A stretch of DNA of 64,000 nucleotides from Paucidesulfovibrio sp050251775 (GCA_050251775.1 JBFWMD010000001.1:1-64000); one strand, 5' to 3'. Positions 1 through 11,183 are shown, numbered from the stretch's first letter. Notes: generated from the sequence alone by a model not told the origin. Made by a program: numbers and translations.

Positions 1-164
1 CGCGCAAGGGCATTGACCCCAAGATGGTCGAGGAGAAAATGACCGCGCGTTTGGAGGCGAAACAGGCCAAGAACTTTGCGGATTCGGACAAGATTCGCGA
101 CGAGCTGGCCGCTTTGGGCGTGGAGGTCAAGGACACTCCCCAGGGACAGGTCTGGGACGCCTAG
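1..164 (+). CDS. cysS: Cysteinyl-tRNA synthetase, C-terminal end (partial)
   Basis: The frame is open from base 3 to a TAG at 162-164 and gives the last 53 residues of a protein whose 5' part lies left of the window. The tail has the alanine/lysine-rich helix and the terminal block DKIRDELAALGVEVKDTPQG, the conserved C-terminal helical region of class I cysteinyl-tRNA synthetases that helps bind tRNA-Cys. The catalytic Rossmann domain and zinc ligands are not visible. Two strong hairpins follow the stop directly, so transcription probably ends here. The assignment rests on the C-terminal motif alone but that motif is characteristic. Confidence 0.9.
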   Translation, partial: RKGIDPKMVEEKMTARLEAKQAKNFADSDKIRDELAALGVEVKDTPQGQVWDA

Positions 165-181
165 ACAGACGCGGGAAGGAA

Positions 182-219
182 CCGGGGGAGGGGCCTTTTG
201 CAAAAGGCCCCTCCCCCGG
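182..219. repeat. Perfect 38-nt palindrome downstream of cysS, first half of a composite hairpin element
   Basis: The two 19-nt halves are exact reverse complements, with TTTTGCAAAA at the centre flanked by C/G runs. A C-rich linker follows (bases 220-240, ending in CCAAAACC), then a second hairpin at 246-282. The same architecture recurs after uvrA (38506-38594), including a C-rich linker ending in CCCAAAGACC. It could act as a bidirectional terminator or be a dispersed intergenic repeat. The structure is seen directly; the role is inferred. Confidence 0.75.
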
Positions 220-245
220 ACCCCCTCCCCCAAAACCTTTCCCCT

Positions 246-287
246 GCCGCGAGCCCGGTTGCCCCGCAACCGGGCTCGCGGCGTTTT
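246..287. terminator. GC-rich hairpin, likely rho-independent terminator of cysS
   Basis: Bases 246-262 and 266-282 form perfect 17-bp arms around a 3-nt loop, followed by GTTTT. The T-run is short, so termination strength is uncertain, but the position directly behind cysS fits. Confidence 0.55.
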
Positions 288-442
288 GGGCGTTGGAAAG
301 CCGGGAAAGTGGCTGTTCGTGTTCGCTGCGGTGAAAAGAGAGATGATTTTTTGTTCGGCGCGTGAGCTGGTCGAGCGCGCAGGGTGTTCAAAAAACGATA
401 TGTTGAGAGTGAATTTCTGGACAAGGGGTTGGGAAGGCGATA
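288..442. other. Intergenic stretch with no supported gene; possible small RNA upstream of the 443-474 terminator
   Basis: No open frame here has a convincing ribosome site or recognisable product, and no tRNA cloverleaf can be drawn. The stretch ends in a textbook bidirectional terminator that is not immediately downstream of any protein gene, which leaves room for a short non-coding transcript. There is no direct evidence for one, such as a clear promoter. Confidence 0.3.
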
Positions 443-474
443 ACAAAAGCCCCCGCGAATGCGGGGGCTTTTGT
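443..474. terminator. Bidirectional intrinsic terminator
   Basis: Perfect 14-bp arms (443-456 and 461-474) with a GAAT loop. The arms begin with an A-run and end with a T-run, so the hairpin can terminate transcription in both directions. It separates the cysS unit from the Abi-like gene. Confidence 0.65.
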
Positions 475-546
475 GTCAATCAATAACATGGGAACTTCAT
501 TGGCTGTGCCAAGAGGGGTTCACTCCATGCCTTGCGAGAGGAAGAT

Positions 547-1257
547 ATGATCAATTCAGCGCATACGCAAGCCTTTTTTCTTGAAACCGTGGCTTGTGGT
601 CTTTCTCAAGCAAGGCTGGACGGCTATAAGCGCTATTCCGGTGATTCTGATTTCGACTGCTTGCTCCGATATCTTTGGAACAGCAAACTGAGTGAATCCC
701 TTTACATCCTATTACAGAATCTGGAAGTGGCCTTACGCAATCGGATGCATGACGCCCTTACCTTGTACTACCGGACGGAATACTGGTTTGATAGACCAAG
801 TCTGCTCAGGGAATATCAACAAAACCAAGTTATGGAAGCCAAACGCAAGGTGCGGGATCCTAGGGCTCCCGCTGGGAAGATCGTCGCGGAGTTGAGCTTT
901 GGCTTTTGGGCTGCGCTTATAGCCAAAAAGTATGCGGCATCGCTCGTCCCGGCTTTGTTACGCTTCTGTTTTTCACAAGTGGACAGGCCATATCGCCAGC
1001 AGCAATATCTTGCCAACGTGCTTGATGGGCTACGGCAGCTGAGAAACAGGATCTTCCACCATGAACCCGTTTGGTATTACCAAGATCTTCCTGAAAAACA
1101 CCGGGATGCGCTGCAACTTATCCTCTGGTTGTCGCCGGAACTCTTTCGGATGAGCTATCGGTTATCCCGCTTTCGTGAGATTTATTCGCAGGGTACTTTT
1201 CCATATAAAACGACTGTCAAAGGAGCTATGCAGCCCAGCAGGATATTTTCCTGGTAG
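547..1257 (+). CDS. Abi-like (Abi_2 / HEPN-type) protein, possible abortive-infection factor
   Basis: A 236-residue protein. ATG 547 is chosen because GAGAGGAA lies just upstream; a TTG at 532 would add five residues. The hallmark is the C-terminal LRNRIFHHEPVWY block (about residue 165), matching the R-N-x(3)-H motif of Abi_2/AbiD/AbiF-like proteins, many of which carry a HEPN-type fold linked to RNA cleavage. An N-terminal SLYILLQNLEVALRNRM-like helix is also typical. In known members the role is abortive phage defence; here this is inference. It stands alone between the cysS terminators and the convergent oxidoreductase gene. Its base composition is visibly more AT-rich than its neighbours, which suggests horizontal acquisition. 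Confidence 0.75.
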   Translation: MINSAHTQAFFLETVACGLSQARLDGYKRYSGDSDFDCLLRYLWNSKLSESLYILLQNLEVALRNRMHDALTLYYRTEYWFDRPSLLREYQQNQVMEAKRKVRDPRAPAGKIVAELSFGFWAALIAKKYAASLVPALLRFCFSQVDRPYRQQQYLANVLDGLRQLRNRIFHHEPVWYYQDLPEKHRDALQLILWLSPELFRMSYRLSRFREIYSQGTFPYKTTVKGAMQPSRIFSW

Positions 1258-1358
1258 ATTAAATTTGCTTTCCTTCCCCTTGCTAAAGCGGAGTTGTGTC
1301 CCTCAAGGATTTTGCGGACCGCGAACCGTCAAAGCTCTTTCATTTATTCTCCTCGCCG

Positions 1359-2591
1359 TTATTTCAGCTTGGCCAGATACTCCAGCATGGCCTGGGCCGA
1401 GCGTTTGGAAAGGCTCACGGCCTCGGCCACGGTCTTGGCCCCGGTGACCACGTCGCCCGAGGCGAACACGCCTTCGCGGCTGGTGCGACCCTCCTCGTCC
1501 GTGATCACCAGCCCGGTCCGGCCGATTTCCATGCCCGTGAGATTGGTACGCGGGGCCTGGCTGGCCGCGATGAACACCGAGTCCGCAGAGAAAAGCTCCC
1601 GGCTGCGCTCATCGGTTTCAAGCCGCTCGCGCCCGGTCTCGTCGGCCACGAGCCGGGTCCGGGCGCAGTACACGCCGCCCTCCACGATCTCCAGAGGCGC
1701 GGTGAAGAACCGGAAGCGCACCCCGTCCAGCTTGGCATAGTCGTAATCATAGCGGGTGGCGGTCATCTGTTCCTCGCCCCGGCGGTAGAGGATGGTCACT
1801 TCCTCGGCCCCTTTGCGCAGCGCTGTCCGGGCCACGTCCATGGCCACGTTGCCCGCGCCGATGACCGCGACCTTCTTGCCGATCCAGTAGCTGTCCGGGT
1901 TCTTGAGGTAGTTGATGGCGTAATGCACGTGGCCCAATGTTTCGCCCGTGACCCGCAGCGGCCGGGGATTCCAGACGCCCGTGCCAACGAAGATGGCCCG
2001 GTAGTTGTCGCGGAAAAGGTCGTCCAGGCCGATGACCGGCCCCACGGTCATGTTCGGGCGGATTTTCACGCCCAGGCGCAGGAGCATTTCACGGGTGCGT
2101 TCGAGAATGTCCTTGGGCAGGCGGAAGGCTGGAATGCCGTAGCGCAGAACCCCGCCGATGTGCTCCTCGGACTCGAAGATGGTCACGTCGAAACCGTGGG
2201 AGGCCATGATAAAGGCCACTGTCAGCCCGGCCGGTCCGGAGCCGATGATGGCGATGCGGGTTCCGTTGTTTTCGCGGACCGGGCGCTGCGGCTGGAATTG
2301 CTCCAGATAATAGCGGGAAATGTAGTTCTCAATGTCGCTGACCTGTACGGGCGCGCCTTTTTTGCCGAGGATGCAGTGTCCCTCGCAGAAATTTTCGTGC
2401 GGGCAGATCAGCGAGCAGACCACGGACAGGGGGTTGTTCCGGAAGAGCAGTTCCCCGGCCGCGCGGATGTCGCCCGCGAGAAAGATCCGGATCATCTCGT
2501 TGATGGGCGTGCCGACCGGGCAGCCCTTGCTGCAAAGAGGGCGCTTGCACTGGAGGCAGCGCGACGCCTCTTCAATGATGTGTCTCCCCAT
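1359..2591 (-). CDS. GltD-like NAD(P)-dependent FeS/FAD oxidoreductase
   Basis: About 410 residues resembling the glutamate synthase small subunit / NfnB-type family. The N-terminus has two cysteine clusters for 4Fe-4S centres (CLQCKRPLCSKGC and CSLICPHENFCEGHC). An FAD-binding GSGPAG follows near residue 117, then an NAD(P)-binding GAGNVAMD near residue 244. Such proteins shuttle electrons between NAD(P)H and a partner such as glutamate synthase large subunit or ferredoxin; no partner gene is adjacent. Start: ATG 2591 has GAGG six bases upstream. A TTG at 2744 overlaps the MATE stop codon and would add 51 poorly conserved-looking residues; it cannot be excluded. The gene lies downstream of the MATE gene on the same strand. 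Confidence 0.85.
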   Translation of the reverse strand: MGRHIIEEASRCLQCKRPLCSKGCPVGTPINEMIRIFLAGDIRAAGELLFRNNPLSVVCSLICPHENFCEGHCILGKKGAPVQVSDIENYISRYYLEQFQPQRPVRENNGTRIAIIGSGPAGLTVAFIMASHGFDVTIFESEEHIGGVLRYGIPAFRLPKDILERTREMLLRLGVKIRPNMTVGPVIGLDDLFRDNYRAIFVGTGVWNPRPLRVTGETLGHVHYAINYLKNPDSYWIGKKVAVIGAGNVAMDVARTALRKGAEEVTILYRRGEEQMTATRYDYDYAKLDGVRFRFFTAPLEIVEGGVYCARTRLVADETGRERLETDERSRELFSADSVFIAASQAPRTNLTGMEIGRTGLVITDEEGRTSREGVFASGDVVTGAKTVAEAVSLSKRSAQAMLEYLAKLK

Positions 2592-2740
2592 GGGGGCCTC
2601 GTGTGCGGGTGGATTGTTGAAGGGTTGGAGGGAAGTTCCTGATCGGCGCGGGCTGTGTGGGCCGCTGGGTCGGAAAGGCCTCGCCAGGAAGTCAAATCGA
2701 AGCCTCGGACCGCCCCCTATAGCTCCAATGGCCGTGGCCG

Positions 2741-4135
2741 TCAAAAGCGGTATTTTGCGCCCTGGGCACGCATTTCCTGCTCCTCACGGGAGAGAACTCG
2801 CCGGACCCAGAACAGGGCCACGCCCGCCGAGGTCCAGACCATGCCGAAGATGCCCCACCAGAGGCTGGTCAGCCCGAGATGCAGATGGAGGATCAGCAGG
2901 GAAAAGAGCAGCCCCGGCAGGAGAATCTGGCGCAGCAGGCCGAGCCCCACGGCGAACAGGGGCCGCCTCATGCCCTGGAGCGTGGAGGTGCAGACGTAGA
3001 TGACCACGTAGCCGTAAAGCGCCAGAGCATCGACGCGCAGATAGTCCGTGCCGATCTGGCGCACCAGCGGGTCGTCCGAGAAGATCCGCATCAGGCCGGG
3101 CGCGAGAAGATAGACCAGCGGCGCGCCCACGCCCAGGAGCCAGGCCCCATGGCGCAGGGCCGCGCGCATGGATCGGCGCACGCGGTCGAGCCTGCCCGCG
3201 CCGTGGTTTTGCGCGGCCAGGCTCAGAGCCGCGATGCCCAGACCGATGCTGGGCACAAGGGCAAGCTGCTCCACGCGCATGGCCGCGCCGTACGCGGCCT
3301 TGGCCTCCGGCCCGAAACGGCCCACGAAGAAGAGGATCACGAACACACCGAGCCCTACGGTCACGGAATTGGCGCTGGCGGGCAGTCCCTGGCCGAGAAT
3401 TTCGGCGATGGTTCGGGGCCGGGGCAGCAGACAGCGCCAGCCGGTCATGCGCAGCAGTCCGAGGCCATAGGCGCGGGTCGCGATGTAGACCGCGCCCAGT
3501 CCCTGGATGAGCACCGTGGCCCAGGCCACGCCCCGGACCCCCAGGGGCGGCAGGCCCAGCCCGCCGTGGATGAACCAGGGATCGAGCGCACAGTTGAGGA
3601 AAAATCCGAAAATCAGGAAGTTGCGCTGGATGCGGGTGTTCCCGGCGGCGTTCAGGGGCGCGTTGGCGAGTTGCACGAGCAGGAACAGGGGCGCACCCAG
3701 AAAGATGGTCCGCATGTAATCCAGACCCGCGCGCATTTCCTCGCCCTCGGCTCCGAGTGCGGCAAAGGCGGGCCGGCAGAGCAGAAAACCGAGCAGCGTA
3801 AGCAGCGCGCCGCAGAGCACGGCCAGGCTGAGACTCTGCACGGCCAGAACCTGCCCCCGGTCCGTATCATTGCGGCCCATGGCCCGGCCGATCAGGGCCG
3901 TGGCTCCGGTGGCCAGCCCCGAACCCGCCGCCGAGATCAGAAAGAACAGCGGAAAGGAGATGGACAGAGCTGCAAGGGCCTCGGTGGAGATGGTTCCGGT
4001 GTAGAACGTGTCCACAACATTATACATGGTCTGGAAGAAGAAGCCGATGCTGGCCGGAACCGCGATGCGCCGGACCAGTGCGGACACGGAGCCGCTGGTC
4101 ATGGAACCGGAAGAAGGCGTTTTGGAAAGGGTCAT
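2741..4135 (-). CDS. MATE family efflux transporter
   Basis: A 464-residue integral membrane protein with about twelve hydrophobic segments. The N-terminal block SIGFFFQTMYNVVDTFYTG and the GLATGATALIGRAMGRND block are typical of MatE-domain (NorM/DinF-like) cation-coupled multidrug exporters. Substrate cannot be told from sequence. ATG 4135 begins the protein after a weak TCTGAAG ribosome site. The start region faces the antiporter at 4284, so the 148-bp gap holds divergent promoters. The GltD-like gene follows on the same strand. Confidence 0.9.
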   Translation of the reverse strand: MTLSKTPSSGSMTSGSVSALVRRIAVPASIGFFFQTMYNVVDTFYTGTISTEALAALSISFPLFFLISAAGSGLATGATALIGRAMGRNDTDRGQVLAVQSLSLAVLCGALLTLLGFLLCRPAFAALGAEGEEMRAGLDYMRTIFLGAPLFLLVQLANAPLNAAGNTRIQRNFLIFGFFLNCALDPWFIHGGLGLPPLGVRGVAWATVLIQGLGAVYIATRAYGLGLLRMTGWRCLLPRPRTIAEILGQGLPASANSVTVGLGVFVILFFVGRFGPEAKAAYGAAMRVEQLALVPSIGLGIAALSLAAQNHGAGRLDRVRRSMRAALRHGAWLLGVGAPLVYLLAPGLMRIFSDDPLVRQIGTDYLRVDALALYGYVVIYVCTSTLQGMRRPLFAVGLGLLRQILLPGLLFSLLILHLHLGLTSLWWGIFGMVWTSAGVALFWVRRVLSREEQEMRAQGAKYRF

Positions 4136-4283
4136 CTTCAGAAGATAGGTTCCGGGCCGCGCTCTGGCAAGCGCCCGCCGAAAACGTCCGCCGAAAACAT
4201 TTGAAGGGCGCTGGGAAAATTGTCATGATCCGCAGCGGGAAATCCAATGGCCGCCTTGCGCGGCCGCAGCCAAAGGAAACGCA

Positions 4284-6251
4284 TTGGGCATCGCATCGGA
4301 CATCGTACTCGTGGTGGTGGCCGCGCTGGTCTGCGGGCTGTTGGCGCGCCGTCTGGGCCAGCCTCTGATTCTCGGCTACATCGTGGCCGGAGTCCTGCTC
4401 GGGCCGCACACTGGCGGGGTGACCATTTCCTCCGTGCACGAGATCGAAATGCTGGCGGAAATCGGCGTGGCCCTGCTGCTCTTCTGCATCGGCCTGGAAT
4501 TCTCCCTTTCCGACCTCCGGCCCGTGCGCGGCATCGCCCTGGTGGGCACACCCATCCAGATCGTGCTCATCGTGGTCTATGGCTGGGGCATCGGAGCATG
4601 GCTGGGCTGGGCCTGGGAACCCGCGCTCTGGCTCGGCGCGCTGCTCTCCCTTTCCAGCACCATGGTCATCCTCAAGACCCTGGAGAGTCAGGGGCTCATG
4701 GGCACGCTCTCCAGCCGGGTGATGATCGGCATGCTCATTGTCCAGGATCTGGCCGTGGTTCCCATGCTCGTGATCCTGCCAATCCTCGGCGAACTGGGCG
4801 GCGACATGGGCGGCGGGCTGACCCTGCTCGGTTGGGCCGTGTTCAAGGCCGCGGCCTTCCTGGGGTTGATGATCCTGGTGGGCGCGCGACTGATCCCCTG
4901 GCTGATGAAGCGCGTGGCCCGGACCAATTCGCCGGAGCTGTTTCTGGTGACCACCAGCGCCCTGGCCCTGGGCATCGGCTACGGAACCTATCTTTTCGGC
5001 CTGTCCTTCGCCTTTGGCGCGTTCGTGGCCGGGCTGGTCATCAGCGAATCCGACTACAGCCACCACGCGCTGTCCAGCGTCCTACCCCTGCGCGACCTCT
5101 TCGGCCTGCTCTTTTTCGCCTCGGTGGGCATGCTCCTGGACCCGGCCTTTCTGCTCGGCCACTGGAAGAGCATCCTGCTCCTGGTGGCGCTCACGTCCGT
5201 GGGCAAGGGGCTGGTCTGCGCCGGGCTGGTGCGCGTGTTCGGCTATGTGAACATCGTGCCCCTGGCCGTGGGCCTGGGCATGTTCCAGGTGGGCGAGCTT
5301 TCCTTCTTGCTGGCCCGGCTGGGCAGCGAGGCCGGGGCGCTGGACCCCGAGCAGTACGGATTGATCCTTTCCACGGCCATCGTGACCATGATTCTGACCC
5401 CGCCCCTTTCGCGGCTGGCCGGGCCGCTCTATCGCGTGCAGCGCCGGTTCCACAAGCGCGAGCCCGTGCAGAGCGTGAACGTGAACGGCGACCGGCTCCA
5501 CGATCACGTCATCGTGGTGGGCGGCGGCCGGGTGGGGGGATTCCTGGCCAGGGTCCTGGCTGCGGCGGACGTGTCCTACGTGGTCATGGAGGCGGAACAC
5601 CGCACCTTTGAGGCGCTCAAGGCCAAAGGGCTGCCAGTGATCTACGGCGACGCCACGCAGCAGCCTGTGCTGGAGGCGGCGCATCCCGGACGGGCCAAGC
5701 TGCTCATGGTCACCGTGCCCGCGTTTTCCGTGGTCCGGCAGGTGGTGGAGCTGACGCGCTCCCTGGCTCCGGATCTGGGCATCGTGGCCCGGGCCGACGG
5801 CATGGACCAGATGCGCCGCATGCGCGAGCTGGGCGCGAACCAGGTGGTGCAGCCCACCCTGGAAACGGGTCTGGAATTCGCGCGCAAGGCCCTGCGCTGT
5901 CTGGGCCTGCCGCCGGGCGCGGTGCAGCGCTTTGCCGACGCGGTGCAGGGCGACGACTACGCGGCCCTGGCCGATGACGGCGACCTGGAAGGCTCACTGT
6001 ACAAGCTCGAAGCCCTGCGCGCCGTGGAGATCACCTGGGTCCGGGTCCGGGCCGGGAGCGAATTGCAGGGGCGCAACATCGCGGAACTGGGAATCCGGGG
6101 CCGCACCGGGGTCTCGGTGGTGGGCGTGCTGCGCGCCGGGATCATGCTGCCCAACCCGGACATCCACATGCCCCTGGAAGCGGACGACATGCTCGCGCTC
6201 ATCGGCGGACCCAAGGAGCAACGCCGTTTTGAAACGGAGTTCGGCGCGTAG
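4284..6251 (+). CDS. KefB/KefC-type monovalent cation:proton antiporter (CPA2) with TrkA domains
   Basis: 655 residues. Residues 1-380 form a twelve-segment Na/H-exchanger (CPA2) domain, residues about 405-520 a Rossmann TrkA-N/RCK domain (VVGGGRVGG, nucleotide-binding glycine motif), and residues about 570-655 a TrkA-C domain. Family members export K+ or Na+ against protons and are gated by nucleotide or ligand on the RCK domain. The start is TTG 4284 with AAAGGAAAC upstream; no better in-frame start is present. It is monocistronic, with a strong terminator at 6280-6312. A second CPA2 system, with its Rossmann subunit encoded separately, lies at 18368-20950. Confidence 0.92.
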   Translation: MGIASDIVLVVVAALVCGLLARRLGQPLILGYIVAGVLLGPHTGGVTISSVHEIEMLAEIGVALLLFCIGLEFSLSDLRPVRGIALVGTPIQIVLIVVYGWGIGAWLGWAWEPALWLGALLSLSSTMVILKTLESQGLMGTLSSRVMIGMLIVQDLAVVPMLVILPILGELGGDMGGGLTLLGWAVFKAAAFLGLMILVGARLIPWLMKRVARTNSPELFLVTTSALALGIGYGTYLFGLSFAFGAFVAGLVISESDYSHHALSSVLPLRDLFGLLFFASVGMLLDPAFLLGHWKSILLLVALTSVGKGLVCAGLVRVFGYVNIVPLAVGLGMFQVGELSFLLARLGSEAGALDPEQYGLILSTAIVTMILTPPLSRLAGPLYRVQRRFHKREPVQSVNVNGDRLHDHVIVVGGGRVGGFLARVLAAADVSYVVMEAEHRTFEALKAKGLPVIYGDATQQPVLEAAHPGRAKLLMVTVPAFSVVRQVVELTRSLAPDLGIVARADGMDQMRRMRELGANQVVQPTLETGLEFARKALRCLGLPPGAVQRFADAVQGDDYAALADDGDLEGSLYKLEALRAVEITWVRVRAGSELQGRNIAELGIRGRTGVSVVGVLRAGIMLPNPDIHMPLEADDMLALIGGPKEQRRFETEFGA

Positions 6252-6279
6252 GAAGTTTGCACAACGGGAAAGGAATGGA

Positions 6280-6312
6280 AAAGGCCGGAGCGCGAGCGTT
6301 CCGGCCTTTTTT
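6280..6312 (+). terminator. Intrinsic terminator after the KefB-type gene
   Basis: AAAGGCCGGA pairs with TCCGGCCTTT across a short loop and is followed by a run of six T. It sits 28 bp after the antiporter stop. On the other strand the A-run also makes it a plausible terminator for the convergent ZIP gene. Confidence 0.8.
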
Positions 6313-6331
6313 GCGGATTGTCGAGGGTGGT

Positions 6332-7138
6332 TCAGCCCAGGCCCACGTCCAGGCTCATCATCAGGGCGAAGCCGAGGATCAGGCCCATGGTGGCCTGATC
6401 GCCGTAGCCCGAGGCCTGGGATTCGGGAATGACCTCCTCGCAGGAAACAAAGATCATGGCTCCGGCGGCGAAGGCCAGGGCATAGGGCAGGATGGGGCGG
6501 GCATAGACCACGGCCACCGCGCCGATCACGCCGGCAATGGGTTCGACCATGCCGGAGAACTGGCCGTACAGGAAGCTCTTCCAGCGACTCATGCCCTCGC
6601 GGCGCAGGGGAATGGATACGGCCGCGCCCTCCGGGAAGTTCTGAATGCCGATGCCGATGGCCAGGGCAATGGCCCCGGCCAGGGTGGCCGAGGGCAGGCC
6701 CGCGCCCACCGCGCCAAAGGCCACGCCCACGGCAAGGCCTTCCGGAATGTTGTGCAGGGTGATGGCCAGGACCAGAAGCACGCTACGGTTCCAGGAGGTG
6801 GAGACGCCCTCGGCCTCGCTGCGCGGCGCGTTCAGGTGCAGGTGGGGCAGGAACATGTCCACCAGGCGCAGAAAGCCTGCGCCCGCGATGAAGCCCACAG
6901 CCGCGGGAACGAATTTCCAGGACCCCATGGATTCGGACATTTCAATGGCCGGGGCCAGCAGGGACCAGTAGCTGGCCGCGATCATCACACCCGCGGCAAA
7001 GCCGAGCATCACATCCAGGGTGCGTTTGCTGACGTTCCTGGTCAGGAAGACCACGCCCGCGCCCACGGCGGTCACGCCCCAGGTAAACAGGGTGGCCAGG
7101 AAGGCCTGCAGGATGGGGTTCAGGGCAGCGAAATCCAT
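6332..7138 (-). CDS. ZIP family divalent metal transporter
   Basis: 268 residues with about eight membrane segments. The signature ZIP helices are present: LAITLHNIPEGLAVGVAFG (helix IV, H-N-x-P-E-G) and GIGIQNFPEGAAVSIPLR (helix V, Q-N-x-P-E-G), which form the binuclear metal site for Zn2+/Fe2+ uptake. The histidine-containing loop (PHLHLNAP) between helices III and IV is short. ATG 7138 is chosen because GGAGGA ends four bases upstream; the in-frame GTG at 7150 lies within that ribosome site. It is convergent with the antiporter and lies downstream of the response regulator gene on the same strand (81-bp gap). Confidence 0.93.
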   Translation of the reverse strand: MDFAALNPILQAFLATLFTWGVTAVGAGVVFLTRNVSKRTLDVMLGFAAGVMIAASYWSLLAPAIEMSESMGSWKFVPAAVGFIAGAGFLRLVDMFLPHLHLNAPRSEAEGVSTSWNRSVLLVLAITLHNIPEGLAVGVAFGAVGAGLPSATLAGAIALAIGIGIQNFPEGAAVSIPLRREGMSRWKSFLYGQFSGMVEPIAGVIGAVAVVYARPILPYALAFAAGAMIFVSCEEVIPESQASGYGDQATMGLILGFALMMSLDVGLG

Positions 7139-7219
7139 GTGTTCCTCCACGTTGGGCTGTCTGCCGGGAACATAGCCCTTTGGACGGATTTTGGGAACCG
7201 GGTCCGCGCGAATTCCGGC

Positions 7220-8622
<1,403 letters not shown>

Positions 8623-8626
<4 letters not shown>

Positions 8627-11076
8627 GATGCTCCTTGCGAAGGGGGAAAGGACTCAGGCCGGGCCTCGCCGGGCAGGTGGATGGTGAAAACGGCGCCGTC
8701 GCGGTTTTCCACCTCGATGCGTCCGCCCATCTCCACCACGAGCCCGTAGACCACGGCCAGACCGAGGCCCGTGCCTTTGCCCATCTCCTTGGTGGTGAAG
8801 AAAGGGTCGAAGAGTTGGCGCAGATGTTCCTCGGAAATGCCGGGGCCGTTGTCCGCCACGCGCAGAATCACGCCGTCCGCCTCCCCGTGATTTTCGTCAC
8901 GTTCCACAGAGACGCGGATGCGGCCCGTTTCCGGAGCCACGGCGTCCAAAGCGTTGCTGAAGAGGTTGGCCAGAATCTGCTCCACGTGCTGGGGATTGGC
9001 GATGAATGGCGGCAGGTCCGGGTGGCTGTCCATCTCGACCCGCACGCCCCGCTTCCCGGCCTGGACCTGGAAGACCTTGGCCGCGTCCCCGACCATGCCC
9101 ACGAGGTCGATGGACACGGGCGCGGCCTGCTTGGGCCGGGCGAAGTTCAGCAGTTCCTGGAGCACGTTCTGGGCCTGGCCCGCGTGTTTGAGGATCACGC
9201 GCACGTCTTCGAGCTGTTCCGGGCTGGACACGCTGCCGCGCAGCAGCTCGGCATAGCATTTGATCACGCCCAGAGGGTTGTTGATCTCGTGAGCCAGTCC
9301 GGCGGCGAGCCTGCCCACCGTGGCCAGCTTTTCGCTGCGCTGCATGGTGGAGAGCATGCGTTTTTCCTGGGTCACCTCGCGGATGTAGACCACGATGCGG
9401 CCCCGGAGATCCTCGGATTCGTCCAGGGTCACGGGGTAGATGTTGATGGAGAAGGAGCGGTTGTCCGCGGTGCGCACCTCGCGGGTCTGGGGCTGGGCCT
9501 TGAGGATGAGCTCCTGGAGGGGGCAGCTTCCCAACACGCCGCCCGGCGCAAAGAGCGGAGCCAGATCGTGCCGTGGGCTTTCGCCAAAGGCGTCGGCCAG
9601 ACTGCGGGCCGCCTCGTTGGCCAGGACCACGCCGCAGGCCGCGTCCATGAGCAGGAGCGGGTCGCTGATACCTTCGAACACGGCCTGGAGCATGTCCTTC
9701 TGGCGCAGCAGGTTGTGCAGCACCGTGAGATTTTCCATGGCAATGCCGAGCTGCTGGCCCAGGGCGCGCAGCACGTCGCGGTCCTGCTCCTTGAGCACGG
9801 TTCCGGCGGGCCAGGAGAGCACAAGCAGCCCCTCGGCCGAGGCGTCGCTGGAGGTCACGGGAATAAAGGCGCGGTCCGGGTCGAAGCGGGGCTGGGCGTC
9901 CATCATGATGGATTTCCAGTTGTCCGGCATGGCCGGGCGGCTGTCAGCCACGGGCCAGGAATAATACGTGGTCTGGGTGAGCATGCAGGCGAAACCCGCT
10001 TCCAGCGCGCCGAAGCGGCGGCCCACCAGGGGCAGGGCAAAGCGCCAGAGCTCGCGGCGCGAGGTGCTGCGGTTCAAGCCGTCGAGCAGTTGCACGAAGA
10101 GCCGCACGTCGGCCCGGCGTTCGTCCGCCTCGTGCTTCAGCTCGCTGGTGCGCTCCTCGACCATCTGTTCCAGGTTTTCGGAGTGGGCCTTGAGCTGCTG
10201 CTGCACCGAATGCAGGTGGTCGCCCAGTTCCTCCATGCCCTGCACGATCTCGTCGATTTCGTCCTCGTTGCCGATCTTCTCCAGCACAGTGATTTCGGCC
10301 TGGTCCTGGAACAGGGTCTTGAACTTGTCCGTGAGCCGCCGGAGGTTGTGGATCACCAAGCGGTTGAAGAAGAACTGGATGACCGTGAAGAAGAGCAGCA
10401 CCCCCGAGGCATAGAGGCCGACATAGCCCACGGTGGCCTCGCGGATCTTGGCCACGGCGCGTTCCACGGGCACGCCCACGAGCACGATGCCGTCCACGGC
10501 CCCGGCCTTGTGGCCGAAGCCGCGTTCCGTGCCGTAGCGGTCGAGCAGTTCGCGCGGGGAGTCGCCGGGCACGCCGTGGCAGTGCAGGCAGGACTGCTTG
10601 AAGATCACGGGTCGGGCCTTGACGTAATGGTCCTGGCCGTCGATGCGCCTGCGCCCGGTCCAGTATTTGCTGTCGGGGTTGTCCCGAAAGAACTGGAGCA
10701 CCTCGTGTTCGGCCTCGGTGACCTCGGACTTGGGGTTGCGGGCGTTCTCGGCCACGCGGCGGTAGTGGTATTTCATGTCGCTGACGTTCAGGCGGTCCAT
10801 GACCGCGCGCGAGACATAGGACGTGCTCATGGCTTCGATGACGAATTGGTCGTCGAGGATTTCGTACATGCGCGGGCGCAGTTTCTCCCGGACGTAGGAC
10901 TGCACCGCGTCCACCTGGGCCAGCACAAGGTCGGCCTTTTCCTGCACCTGGGTGTTCAGCAGCGAACTGAGGTGGAAGTACAGGCTGGCCGCGAAGAACG
11001 CGCCGAGCAGGCAGACAATGGCTCCCAGTCCGAGCAGGAATTTGGCTTGCAGGCGCTGGGGAAGGATTCGGGACAT
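8623..11076 (-). CDS. Membrane histidine kinase with periplasmic CxxCH (Tll0287/DUF3365-like) sensor
   Basis: 817 residues. A transmembrane helix at about 11-35 is followed by a periplasmic domain with CLHCH at 163-167, a c-type haem attachment motif as in Tll0287-like/DUF3365 sensors. A second helix (about 217-240) leads to a HAMP region, GAF-like and PAS-like segments, and then HisKA (H in LAHEINNPL) and HATPase_c (DNGPGI, GKGTGLGLAVV) domains. ATG 11076 is preceded by AAAGGAG at ideal spacing. The adjoining regulator overlaps the stop by four bases. A haem-bearing sensor would fit sensing of redox state, gas or a sulfur oxyanion; the ligand is unknown. Confidence 0.92.
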
Positions 11077-11183
11077 GCCACTCCTTTGTCCGCGCGGGCC
11101 GCGCGGGGTCGCTGGGTTCTGGATACGCGAGAAGCGGCGTGCAAGGCAAGGCGGGTCCGGAAAGTGCAAACCAGCCGAGCGTG

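Noticed and set aside
350..440. tRNA-like D-arm (GAGCTGGTCGAGC) before the 443-474 terminator
   Set aside because: No acceptor stem, anticodon stem or T-loop (GTTCRA) can be placed at tRNA spacing.
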